DNA of 60,000 bases, from positions 69,484,756-69,544,755 of the forward strand of contig CM060731.1 in assembly GCA_030704615.1 (NCBI GenBank), written 5' to 3'. The stretch's first letter is position 1; each line of letters opens with the position of its first letter. Positions 21,329 through 31,182 of the stretch are shown piece after piece. The DNA is from Takakia lepidozioides. Its lineage: Eukaryota; Streptophyta; Takakiopsida; Takakiales; Takakiaceae. The translations under genes were made by a program, and so were the position numbers. A model generated the notes under the pieces. The model was not told the DNA's origin, made no database searches, and worked only from the letters and a program-made list of their open reading frames with translations.

Positions 21329-23697
21329 TCATTGTTGTACTTGCTCTCGCACAAAATGATAGTGTACCTCGATGTGTTTTGTGCGTGCATGAAGAATTGG
21401 ATTCTTTGCAATTTTTATGCTACTCATATTATCACACCAGATTCGTATGGGTTCTTCTCCGAAGTTACCTAACTCGTTGGATAGGTACTGCAACCAAATC
21501 GATTCCTTCGTCCCTTTGGCTAGGGCTCGATACTCGGCCTCTGTAGAGCTGAGAGCCACTGTGGGTTGACGTTTAGAGCACCGCGTTACATGACTACCTC
21601 CCAGTTGAAATACGTACCCTGTAGTGGATCTTCTATTTTCCTGGTCACCTGCCCAGTCCGCGTCGGTGAATCTTGTGATCTCGCTGGTTCCTTGTTTCTT
21701 GAAGAGAACCCCAAGCTCAATTGTCCCCTTCAAGTATCTGAAAATGTGCTTAACTGCTTCCATATGAGGTGCTTGCGGGTTATTCATGAAGCGGCTAACG
21801 ACACCCACAGAGTAGGAGATGTCAGGTCTCGTGTTGGTAAGATATATGAGCTTACCAACCATTTGCCGATATATAGTAGCATCTGCAAGCTCATCACCCA
21901 TGTCAATGATAAGTTTTGTCCCTTCGAGCATTGGAGTCGGTTTTGGGTTGCAATTTGAAAGTCCAAATTGTTTGAGCATTTTGGTGATGTACCCACGCTG
22001 TGTCATGAAGATGCCCTCCCTGAGATACAAAAATTATATTCTCAAGTAATGAGACATTTCCCCCAAGTTTGTCATCTCGAATCTCTGCTGTAATTGATCT
22101 TTGATCCACTCAATTTGGACACTATCATTTCTGGTGATCAACAGGTCGTCAACATATAGCACAAGAATGACAAGTTTCTCACTTTCATTGACATAGTACA
22201 TATTGTAGTCAGCATTGCTTCTGTGCATACCTTGTTCTTGGAGGTAGTTGTCGATTTTTTCATACCAAGCCCGTGGAGCTTGCTTCAGCCCATAGAGGGC
22301 TTTGTTCAACCTGCACACCTTATTCTCCTTCCCAGTGGCAATGAACCCCTCAGGTTGAGTCATGAAGACTTCTTCTTCGAGATCCCCATTAAGAAATGCC
22401 GTCTTGACATCTAGGTGGTACATCTTCCAATCATGTTGAGCTGCTAGGGCTACAAGTGTTCGTAAGGTGCCCCACTTGACAACGGGCGCAAAGGTCTCAT
22501 CGTAATCTATGCCTTCTCTTTGTTCGAACCCTCGAGCCACAAGACAAGCCTTGAATGTATCACCTTTGCCGTCAGCTCCTTCCTTGATTTTATAAACCCA
22601 CTTTGCCGTGATTGGATATTTTTGTGGCGGTAAATCCACCAAGTCCCACGTAGAGTTTCTTTTGATTGAGGCCATTTCTTGATCCATCGCAACTTTCCAT
22701 TTCAGATTTCCAATTGCCTCAGAATATTTTTGTGGTTCACCAGCTTCTGCAATTGCTACGTAGTCATCAAATCGAATGGGCCGGATGATCGTTCTTCCAG
22801 ACTTACGAATAGCCAGTGGGGAATTTATACCTGCTCTCGGCTGCTCATGTGCACCTGCAAGATCTTTATCATCGTCTGAAATTTCAACCCTTTGGTCTGG
22901 ACCCCACTCTGGTGCGAGTGGTTCTGTCGAAGTCGTGGGCACCTCAATACCTAAAGGTGGTGAATGACATGACTCCGAGACACTTTGAGTTGAAGGATCA
23001 ACAGGTGTAGCTTTGATGGGAGAAATGCAAGCTTGGTCAAGAACAAGTACAGTGGGTAGATGACAAGGTTGCAAATTGTCATTTATGATTGGACTTGGAT
23101 CTGAAGAAGCACTTAAGGGAGGTGGAGATGAGGATGTTGGAAGGCTAGACATGCTCGATTCATCAAAGTGAACATCCCTTGTGATGACCACCTTTCTGCC
23201 TTGAGGACTAAAGCATCTGAAACCCTTGGTCTCCTCATCATATCCCACAAACAAACATTTCAATGACCTTGGAGATAACTTAGATGCCACGTCTTCATTG
23301 GCTATGTGAACAAAAACCTTGCAACCAAAAATACGGAGGAGTGAAAGATCTCGTTTGATACCTGAATATTTTTCCTCCGGAGTGATACCCGAGTTGGCCT
23401 TGGTTGGTGATCGATTCACCAGGTAATTTGCCGTGTTAATTGCCTCACTCACAAGAACTTGGGTAAGTTGCAAGTAAGAGCCATGCTGCGTGCTCTATCA
23501 AGCAAAGTACGGTTTTTACGTTCAGCAACACCGTTTTGTTGCGGCGTGTGAGCTTGAGTGAGCTGTCTCCGTATGCCTTCTTCATTGCAAAATTTGATGA
23601 AGTCATTTGAAAGATACTCACCCCCTCGATCAGATCATAGAATTTTAATTCTATGCCCTGTCTGATTTTCAACTTGAGCTTTGAAAAACTTGAATTT
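21329..23697 (-). pseudogene. copia 1 integrase end, reverse transcriptase and RNase H
   Basis: The integrase C-terminal part between 23697 and 23473 is frameshifted, and its SD-GGE block is read in shifted frames. From 23473 an open frame covers the integrase tail (YLVNRSPTKA, RIFGC), then the reverse transcriptase (KWVYKIKEGADGKG, LDVKTAFLNGDL, ALYGLKQAPRAWYEKID, LYVDDLL). A TAA at 22034 replaces a Glu codon (HYLRI-stop-FLYLREG), and the same frame goes on to RNase H with SSTEAEYRAL, WCDN and HARTKHIEVHYHFVRE. Apart from this stop, RT and RNase H look intact, including YVDD. Confidence 0.85.
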
Positions 23698-25395
23698 CTA
23701 TAATGCCTCACTTTTCAGTCTCAAGAAATAAATCCACGTTTTTCTCGAATAGTCGTCTGTGAATGTGATAAAGTATCGAGACCCTCTCAACGAAGGTGAC
23801 AAGGGGCCACAAAGATATGTATGTATGAGTTCAAGTACCTGTGTTGCTCGGTTGAGACTTTTCTTGGGGAAGCTCTCCCTGTGGTGTTTCCCATACTGGC
23901 AGCCTTCACATACACTAGATATCAGCGGCAGTTTTGGCAGCCCTGTTGCAACGACCTTGTTGCTCAAGTGAAGAAGACTTTGAAAATTAAGGTGCCCAAG
24001 CCTCTTGTGCCATATGAAAACCTCATCGATATTTTCGACCACATGCAACTCAACATTGGCGGGCTGAATGTGAAGACGGTATAGTCCTGTTGCATTATCT
24101 CTTATACCTCTAGCCACAATTTCAGGAGGCGTATTCTTAGTCACCAGCAAACACTTCTCAGAGTCAAATATTACTACGAGATTAACATCTGTCAAAGTAC
24201 CTATTGATAACAGGTTCTTTGTGAGGCCTGGCACGTAAAGAACATCGCTGATCTTTTTTATTTCTCCACTCGGGAAATAATTTCTTACATCACCCTTGCC
24301 ACGCACAGCGTGCGATTGCCCACCGACAATTTTAACATTAGATGACTCTGTCGGCTGTTTTATGTGATCTAGAAGTTGTGAGTTTCCAGTCATGTGCCTT
24401 GAGGCCCTTGAATCTAAGATCCATGATGTATCATCTGTTTCTAAAGCCATTGCTGCGAGTGCCGCCTCCAACACTTCATCGGCAGTCTCCGAATCGTTAA
24501 TCTCGGGCTCACCTTCACTGTCATCACAAATGACATTAATTTGTTTTCCTTTGTTCTTCTCAAAGGAAGAAGTTTTATTGGAGAAGGAACTCCCAATACC
24601 TGGACATTCCCTTGCCCAATGTCATTTCTTTCCGCATTTGTTGCAGTAGCCAGGTTTAGTTTGTGAGCCAAACTGTCCGCCATCAGAGTTGAACCTCCTG
24701 TTTTCAACTCGATCGTTTCTCCGCTGCTTGAGGATCCTTCGAAACTTGAGAACTAGGGCCTCCTCGTCTTGGGCTCGAGTTCGATTTGCATTGCGGCTCT
24801 CTTCAAGTTGGAGCCTCCCAGCTATTTCTTGGATGGTTGGGAGTTCTTTTTCGCTCGAGATAGCCTTGATGAAGCTGTCGAAACTGGCTGGCAAGGCATT
24901 GATTATCTGCTCCACGATGATGCTCTCGGATGGCAGTTCACCAAACTCACTGAGTTGGTTGAGTGTGTCTTGTACTTCCCTCATGAAGTCAGCGACAGTC
25001 ATGCCTTCCTCCATTCGTAGGTTTGAGAAACAATTTCGGATTGCCAACCTCTTGGCGTTGTTCTTGACTTCAAACTGCCTCTTCAAAATATCCCAACACT
25101 CCCTTGGTCCTTTGGCATGTAGTATGAAAGGTACAATCTGGTCTTTCACCGATAGCTTGATGATAGAAAAAGCCTTCATCCTTTGCTTTCTAAGAACATG
25201 ATTAGCATCTCTAGGATCGGGCAAGAGCTCAGAGACGGAGCTAGTGTCGGCGGAGCTACTGCCTTCCTCCGGTTGTACTATTTCCCAAAGATCCTCGCGT
25301 TCAAGGATACTTTGTATCCTGAACTTCCACATGGCATAGTTTGAAGCTCCTTCAAGCTTCTGGTTCTCACCTATGGAGTGCTCTGTTCCTGACAT
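23698..25395 (-). pseudogene. copia 1 gag, protease and first part of integrase
   Basis: One reading frame from ATG at 25395. Gag (UBN2-type) includes NYAMWKFRIQSIL and the zinc knuckle CNKCGKK-stop-HWAREC, where a TGA replaces the expected glycine codon. The same frame then continues into the protease (LDSRAS, where DSGA is expected, a Gly to Arg change next to the catalytic Asp) and the integrase zinc finger and core (HKRLGHLNF, CEGCQYGKHH). In the core, HTDLCGP has become HTYLCGP, losing the first catalytic Asp. The frame breaks near 23,700. Polymerisation, maturation and integration functions would all be affected. Confidence 0.85.
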
Positions 25396-25702
25396 ACTGT
25401 TGTTCTACGAAGTGATATACACTACAGCAAAAGAAATAAATAAATATAGTAAGTGTTTACAGATCAATAGCTTACACTAATCTACTTTCAGCATAAGAAA
25501 TGCTATGAAGAACTAAGAGAAAGAAAGCAAACTACTTTCGTGTAGCCTCTCCACGACGTCCCAGTCCAGGCTTGACCATCTTCTTCCTTGTTTCTCTACG
25601 AAACCAAAAAAATGCTCTCAGATATCCTCCTTAGACTCTAACCGTATAGGTCTTGAAGGTACCCTCAAAGATTCATGACTACCCGTGTAGTCTACTATCC
25701 TC

Positions 25703-25714
25703 GCTCTGATACCA
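25703..25714 (-). promoter_or_regulatory. Primer-binding site of copia element 1
   Basis: In element orientation TGGTATCAGAGC follows the 5' LTR directly. This is the standard copia sequence complementary to the 3' end of initiator methionine tRNA, from which reverse transcription is primed. Confidence 0.9.
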
Positions 25715-25942
25715 TGAAAAGAATGAGTTGATCAACTAACTAGAACACCAGAGGTGTGAATACATATACAACGTTTGTCACAGGGATAAGGAGAGCAGGA
25801 CCACATGGGCCTTATCGCTAACTGTAACGAAGCTATAATTACTGATGCAAACGGTGGCCAGCTACTATCTAGAAATAAGGAGCGGTGCATTAAAAAAGGC
25901 CTGATCTAGCGGCATCACAACATGGGTGTGTTAATTCCAACA
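25715..25942 (-). repeat. 5' LTR of copia element 1
   Basis: 228 bp, the partner of 20925-21152. It lies 30 bp from the start of the segmental duplication that carries the KH gene. Confidence 0.95.
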
Positions 25943-25971
25943 TCTTCTAGTTCCAGTCAGATCTCACCGGT

Positions 25972-28662
25972 GCTATGGAGTAGGTGATGCTTTTCCACCC
26001 TCCATTCACAAACAATGAACATGAGCTAAGATTCCTAAAGGCTGGTGCCATGACCTAGAGGGATGATTCATCTACATAATCGGCTTTTGGGATGAGGATG
26101 TCATACCAAAATTGCAAGCAAGAAGGTTTTGAATGACAAGCATCCAAAGTGGTGTCATGAACATATATATATCAAAGAACCAGAAAGAGGACACAGACCC
26201 TCTGAATTTTTGTGCTGTGGCCAAGAATGGCAAGCGCCGGAGGAGAGAAAAGGTGGAGACGCGCCACCTTCCCTCTTCCTTCAATCCACTATCTTGAGTG
26301 CGTGGGCGTGTCTCAGTCTTCTCTCTCTTCTCTTCTTCTTTATGTAGGAGCCCATTTGTGGGTACTACTAAAGCTGGCATCAACTCCCTCTGCAATATGC
26401 TTAGAATTGACCACTCCGTTTGTCATGTCCATGTCATTGATTGTTAGGATTTAAAGTACCGAGGTGAATTTGTTTCTCATTAAGGCAGTGATTGATCAGC
26501 GATCGAAATTGAATTGAGATTTCCAGTACAATGTCTGGATCTAGCTCACAGGTCAGTGTTGCAGCTGACAAGACGCACTCTGAGCTCCATGCCAAGCGAA
26601 ATACGAACGGGGGAAGGCCTTGCACAAAGGAAATATCAGTGCCTGTATTTTCGATCGCCAATATTATAGGCAGAGGCGGGCGTACCTTGAAGGCTATGCA
26701 GATGGAGCCAGGCATTATCCTGGTGTCAGTGATTCAATCCAACCTGAACGTTGTCAAAGTCATTGGGAGCAGAGATGCGGTCGAGAGGATTTCTATTAAG
26801 ATCCAGGAGCTGATCTCTACCTCTGAGACAGGTACCGGCAATTGTATGTACTGATCAATAACCATTCGCAAGGTGAATTTGATTGCTTGTGCACGCACAT
26901 AGCATTTTCTAAAAGTGCTGTGGCCCATATACATTCCAGGGAGATACTATATGCGCCCACGAGGAAGGTTCGAAAATGGCGCTCTCTCTCGCCGACCTCA
27001 GGTGCCTATACATGAAGAGGTGGTCGAAGTGCCTAGCTTTTGTATTGGCGAAATCATTGGCAGAAATGGACGCAATATCAAGTCCCTGCAGCGGGAGCCT
27101 GGAATTACCTCGGTTGTAGTTATTGGATATCCACAAAATGTGGTGGTGATCAAAGGCTCTGACATAAATGCCGTCGAAAGAATCTCTGCTTCGTTGAAGC
27201 AAAAGTTGGATGCATTCCTTGACTTTACTGTGACTTGCTTCAATAGCTTCTTTTCACGGCCCTGTGGCCCCCCGTCTAATGTGATGATAAAGCTTCAACT
27301 GTCTTCTGGAAGCACACGACGGTTATCTAGGAATAATGGGAGAGCTTTTGCGTTCCAGCAGATCATGTTCTTCTTTCACAGCTCGATCTACCAGTGCACT
27401 AGTGATTTAGCCACGGGTGACGCCTCCGACAGTTCTCATAAATTTGCTAGGTCCCAGGGTGACGAGGATGAAGTAGAAAGCGAGACAAACAGCTGGTTCG
27501 CTGCTCAATCTACACAACCTCGAGCTCCTGCTAGTAACCGCGGGCCTGTAGTAACCTTTATTACCGCCCCAGACTGGAAGCAGGCTAACTATGGAGGTGT
27601 GCTTCGACAGTGTCTGATATCGGCAACGACCACTGGATTACAGACAGATCAGTCTCAACAGCGTGGGGGTGTTGATGTTAGGGTGGTAATGGGCGTTGGC
27701 AAGTGCTTTTTCCAGTGTGAAGGTAACATTTTACAGTCTGAAAACGATATGGGGAGGAACGTGGTATTAACGATTCCCGAGCTGAACAATCTCTTTCTAC
27801 AACAACGCTTACGGCATCAGTTCAAATCTGGAAACCCAGACATATTTGCAAAGATGCATCAACGTCTGAACAGTGGAGGAACTTACGTTAATTCGCGGAT
27901 AGCTCGCACAATCTCCATCTCCTTTGTAGATAATGGAAGAAAACAGCGGTACCGCATCTCCATCCCTTGGCCTAGAAATACTCCTGTGAACTCAAGAAAT
28001 ATCATAGATGAGAATTACGTTGGCACGTCCGGCCCTTCTCTGCCATTCTCAAATTCCAGTTCAGATTCAGAAGCCGCTCAGGACAGAGTGGGAGAGCTGT
28101 TGTTAAATAGCAAGTTTGAGATAATCAAGAAGAACCACGGATTTGTATGGTTTCTCCGCGAAGGGAACAACAGCAGCGATTTCAGATTGACAATCGAAAG
28201 CAGCGCCCGACAGGGAGCAGATTCTCTGCGGCCTGACAAAGAAGTAGTGGATTGGATAGAAGAGGCATACGGAAATAAGACTACAAGTGGATACCTTGCG
28301 TTCCCCAATCATCCTCGATTTGTATGTCTTGTCACTCGCTACAAGGAGGTAGAGACATACGCCAACCGAGATTTCAAAGTGAGCATCAAGAAGGTGATCG
28401 CGGCATCAGGTTCCAACCACCCATCCTCTAAATGGGAGGCAACCGTCCAGAGCTGGCGAGTGAGGAGATCACTGTGCATGAGAGAGAGGGAGTTGGTGGC
28501 CGCTGATGTGGACATGATTATGCCCCACATCGATGCCCTCGTTGCAGAGGCAGCGAAGCTCACGCGCATCAAACCCTTCCATCGTCATTCAACAGACTAG
28601 TCTTTGAGACTTCCACATTCCAGGGACAATAATTTCTCGTGCACAACATCATAACAATGCTC
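25972..28662 (+). repeat. Segmental duplication, copy 1 (KH gene unit)
   Basis: This segment matches 35116-37980 at high identity over the promoter, both exons and the 3' end of the KH gene. Homology begins at GCTATGGAGTAGG (25972 and 35116) and ends near CATCATAACAA (about 28654 and 37974). Copy 1 is flanked by copia element 1 on the left and the piggyBac-like remnant on the right. Confidence 0.9.
26531..28600 (+). CDS. Two-KH-domain protein with a long C-terminal domain of unknown function, copy 1
   Basis: Two exons, 26531-26831 and 26940-28600, spliced at ACAG|gtaccg and ttccag|GG, give 653 codons. KH domains bind single-stranded RNA or DNA through a GXXG loop. KH1 (about residues 37-95) has IANIIGRGGRTLKAM and KH2 (about 128-180) has IGEIIGRNGRNIKSLQ, both with intact loops. 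An acidic linker (QGDEDEVESE, near residue 285) follows. The rest, about 350 residues, is conserved between the two copies (TAPDWKQANYGG, RNVVLTIPELNN, GFVWFLREGNNSSDFRL, GYLAFPNHPRFVCLV). It resembles an uncharacterised domain of plant proteins that I cannot name with certainty. A TATA-like ATATATATATC lies at 26164, about 360 bp upstream of the start. The reading frame is undamaged, so it may be functional. Confidence 0.8.
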
Positions 28663-28679
28663 AGCAAAAGCAAGTCGAT

Positions 28680-29700
28680 CTGCAGATGATATGAAGAACA
28701 GTCGGACTTTATATTCCCTCCACAACGCAACAGCTACCTGCCTTGAAGAGTGCATCTTGGACCTGCAACTGTCACCATGCACAACATTCTTCGTCTTTTT
28801 CTTCATAATCAGAGTAGATGGTAGACGCTTCATGTTCAACCTAATAGTGTCGGTGGCCCATTTCCAAGTTTTGCCATGTCATAAAACAGTTGGGATGAGG
28901 TGAAATGTTTATCAATGACTACCACGTGGCCCAGCCTATCACACCAAATATGTGACTACGTCATACCCTTCACATTTCCCGCCTCACTCATGTAGGGCCT
29001 CCACTCTTCCCACAATACACATCAAAATTATCATACACATAAGTCTTAGCATCTGTCAATGCCCAAATTTTTATGCCGAACTTCAGTGGGTTTCTTTGGC
29101 ATGTACTATCGTAGAGTCCTTCGATGTTTAATTATTTCAGAGAAAGTAGGTCCGACACCTGAATTTAAATTTTTCAATTTTTGAACAAGTTGGTTGCATA
29201 CATTTAAATTACCTCTAGGGAGGTAATTAGGGTATATCCCCTAGAGGATAACCCCAACGTGGAATTCCTTGTCGGTTCGACATTGAGGTCATTACTTTTC
29301 TGAATATTTCAGACAAACAAAATTTGAATTAATAAACGTCGGACATTGAAGGACTGTCCAGTATAGAGTTGCATAGTACTTGCATTTGTAACAAATCATT
29401 ACCTCATTGTGTCACCATCTTCCCAAATTCCGGTGCAACTTCTGACTATCCAGTTTTACCGCACCTTCCCAAGTTTGTTCATATACAAAAGGCTACAGTA
29501 GACCCGAGGAAAGGTTGATAAGATGTAAGCAATGGATTATGGCCTCAAATCTGTCCTTGCTCATTACCTTCATAATGACTGGGCAGGCAAATAATATTTC
29601 ATTGGACTGGCAATAACAGCGAGTATTCGACAACTTCTTCATGTCCATAAAGAGACAAATACCAGTGTTGGCCGGGTATGGCATATGGACATGCATATCG
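28680..29700 (-). pseudogene. piggyBac-like (DDE_Tnp_1_7) transposase remnant
   Basis: The reverse strand holds successive transposase blocks in the right order but in different frames. The N-terminal block (29696-29493) reads LFMDMKKLSNTRCYCQS and VIMKVMSKDRFEAIIHCLHL. Next, at about 29105, comes YMPKKPT, then after a frameshift GIKIWALTDAKTYVYDNFDV, then DRLGHVVVIDNHFTS-like sequence with FYDMAKLG, and finally KMHSSRQVAVALW with FFISSADR (28839-28690). The YMPKKPTKxGIK...DxY block and the MSxDRFExI block are typical of piggyBac transposases. Stops and frameshifts show decay. Terminal repeats and TTAA duplications were not found. The right edge of the KH duplication falls at its C-terminal end. 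Confidence 0.7.
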
Positions 29701-30531
29701 GGCGGTTATTTGCCATTTATGCACATATGCACAACCGGAAAGTGTAGCCCCTACAGGAACCGGCAAAAGCCATCGAGCTCCCTAACCGGCTAGAGAACCG
29801 ACATCGTGATTGTAAGGATGTTATACCCGGAGCAAGATCCGGAGCAAATGTGGATGTCATAGAGGCGGTTCTAGATAATATAAGTCATGTAGGGGCTGGT
29901 GATGGTAGCTAAGAACATTACATATGGACAGATCCTGAGGGGAATGTTATGTCTTACTAGTTACAATACATTTACAATGGTTAGGGAGAATGTCCAAGTA
30001 GATAGGAAATTAATTAGTTGAGCATTTGGCTAAAATAATAGTTGTAAGATGTAAGCTTAGGGTATTACAAGGGCAAAGCCCCCAGAGATAGATGATAGGA
30101 GTTGAATATTTGAAAATCAGATCCACATGCCAACACACGAGTGGCTTACCACCACCACCAGGCCCGCAGCCCTCTTGTGTAATTTTAAACACATACACAA
30201 AAAGTCGAGAAAAAGTAAAATAATAATAGTGGATGAATCCCATAACCGGTACCATGGAACCGGCATTTTTTAAGATGACATAACCGGTAGATTGAGAACC
30301 GGACAAAAAAAAAATTCATGTGTTTAATGAGAACAATGTTTTTTAAACCTATTGGTATACCCTGCCCGGCCATCCATTTTTTCAAAGAGTAGGCTATAAC
30401 CGGGATCGGAAGAGGGCTCAACTCCCTCTCAAACCACAATTATAGAATTCTAGTTTGGATCTCTAACTTCTTGCAAACTCCTCAGGCCTACTTCAAATCT
30501 ACACTTCTCAAACTTGAGTCTTCCTAAGATA
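29701..30531. repeat. AACCGG-rich spacer
   Basis: No gene is seen. The word AACCGG occurs eight times between 29733 and 30403 (for example 29733, 29758, 29784, 30244, 30258, 30282, 30297, 30398), in spacings too irregular for a tandem array. It may be a fragment of an unrecognised element. A reverse-strand open frame at 30185-30439 has no recognisable motif. Confidence 0.5.
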
Positions 30532-31169
30532 TTAGACTTCTATGTGTTTAGTTCTAGCATGAAAAACAGGGTTATGCGCTATCTTAATGCAACTTTGATT
30601 ATCACAGTACATCTGAATAGGCGCCCTTGCGTCTGCAAGACTCAATTCTTGAAGCATTCGCTTCAGCCAAACAGACTCCTTGGTGCTATCTGATAATGAC
30701 CTATATTCAGCCTTTGTCGATGATAAGGCAACAGTTGGTTGACGTTTACTCAGCCAGCTAATTATGGGTCCTACTCCCAACTTGAAAATTGATCTTCTGT
30801 TGTCATAGTTCCCAGCCCAGTCGGAGTCGGAATATCCGTTGATGATATTAGAGTCACATCTCAAGTACATGATTCCCAAATCAATTGTTCCTTTGAGGTA
30901 TCTCAATATGTGCTTCACTACTTCGAGATGCGTTTCCTCAAGCCTCTCCATGAATCTGCTTGCTACTCCAACTGCATAACTGATGTCGGGTCTAGTATTG
31001 GTAAATAAAGAAGCTTCCCCACCATTCTTCGATACATTGTTGCATCTACTGCTTCTGTTCCCATATCTGCTGCTAACACGAGTCCCTCTGCCATGGGCGC
31101 TTTGCTCGTTCTGCAGTCCTCCATGTTAAATTCTCTCAACGTGTCCATGATGTAGAGCTTTTGCCCCAT
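30532..31169 (-). pseudogene. copia 2 RT tail and RNase H, truncated
   Basis: Two overlapping frames (31169-30963 and 30951-30532) cover the RT connection (KLYIMDTLREFNMEDC, VGKLLYL) and RNase H (DSDWAGNYDNRRS, TKAEYRSL, CDNQSCIKIA, HARTKHIEV). A frame break lies near 30,960. The final part of RNase H and the 3' LTR are missing. Confidence 0.85.
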
Positions 31170-31182
31170 GAATATCTTTTTG

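Larger units (their letters stand above)
20925..25942 (-). mobile_element. Ty1/copia LTR retrotransposon 1, full length, inactivated
   Basis: A complete element of 5018 bp on the reverse strand, order gag - protease - integrase - reverse transcriptase - RNase H, which is the copia order. Two 228-bp LTRs (TG...CA) flank it, differing at 6 positions (about 97.4% identity), so insertion is fairly recent. A primer-binding site for initiator Met tRNA follows the 5' LTR and a purine tract (GAGAGGAGG) precedes the 3' LTR. No target-site duplication is visible: the 5 bases outside are CTATC on the left and TCTTC on the right. Gag and pol are inactivated by two nonsense codons, a frameshift and missense changes at catalytic sites. 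Confidence 0.95.

Noticed and set aside
24689-25201. 170-codon forward open frame
   Set aside because: It is the complement of copia 1 gag; the reverse-strand reading has the gag motifs and the zinc knuckle.
20920-25947. Target-site duplication for copia element 1
   Set aside because: The 5 bases outside the LTRs (CTATC and TCTTC) do not match, so none is claimed.
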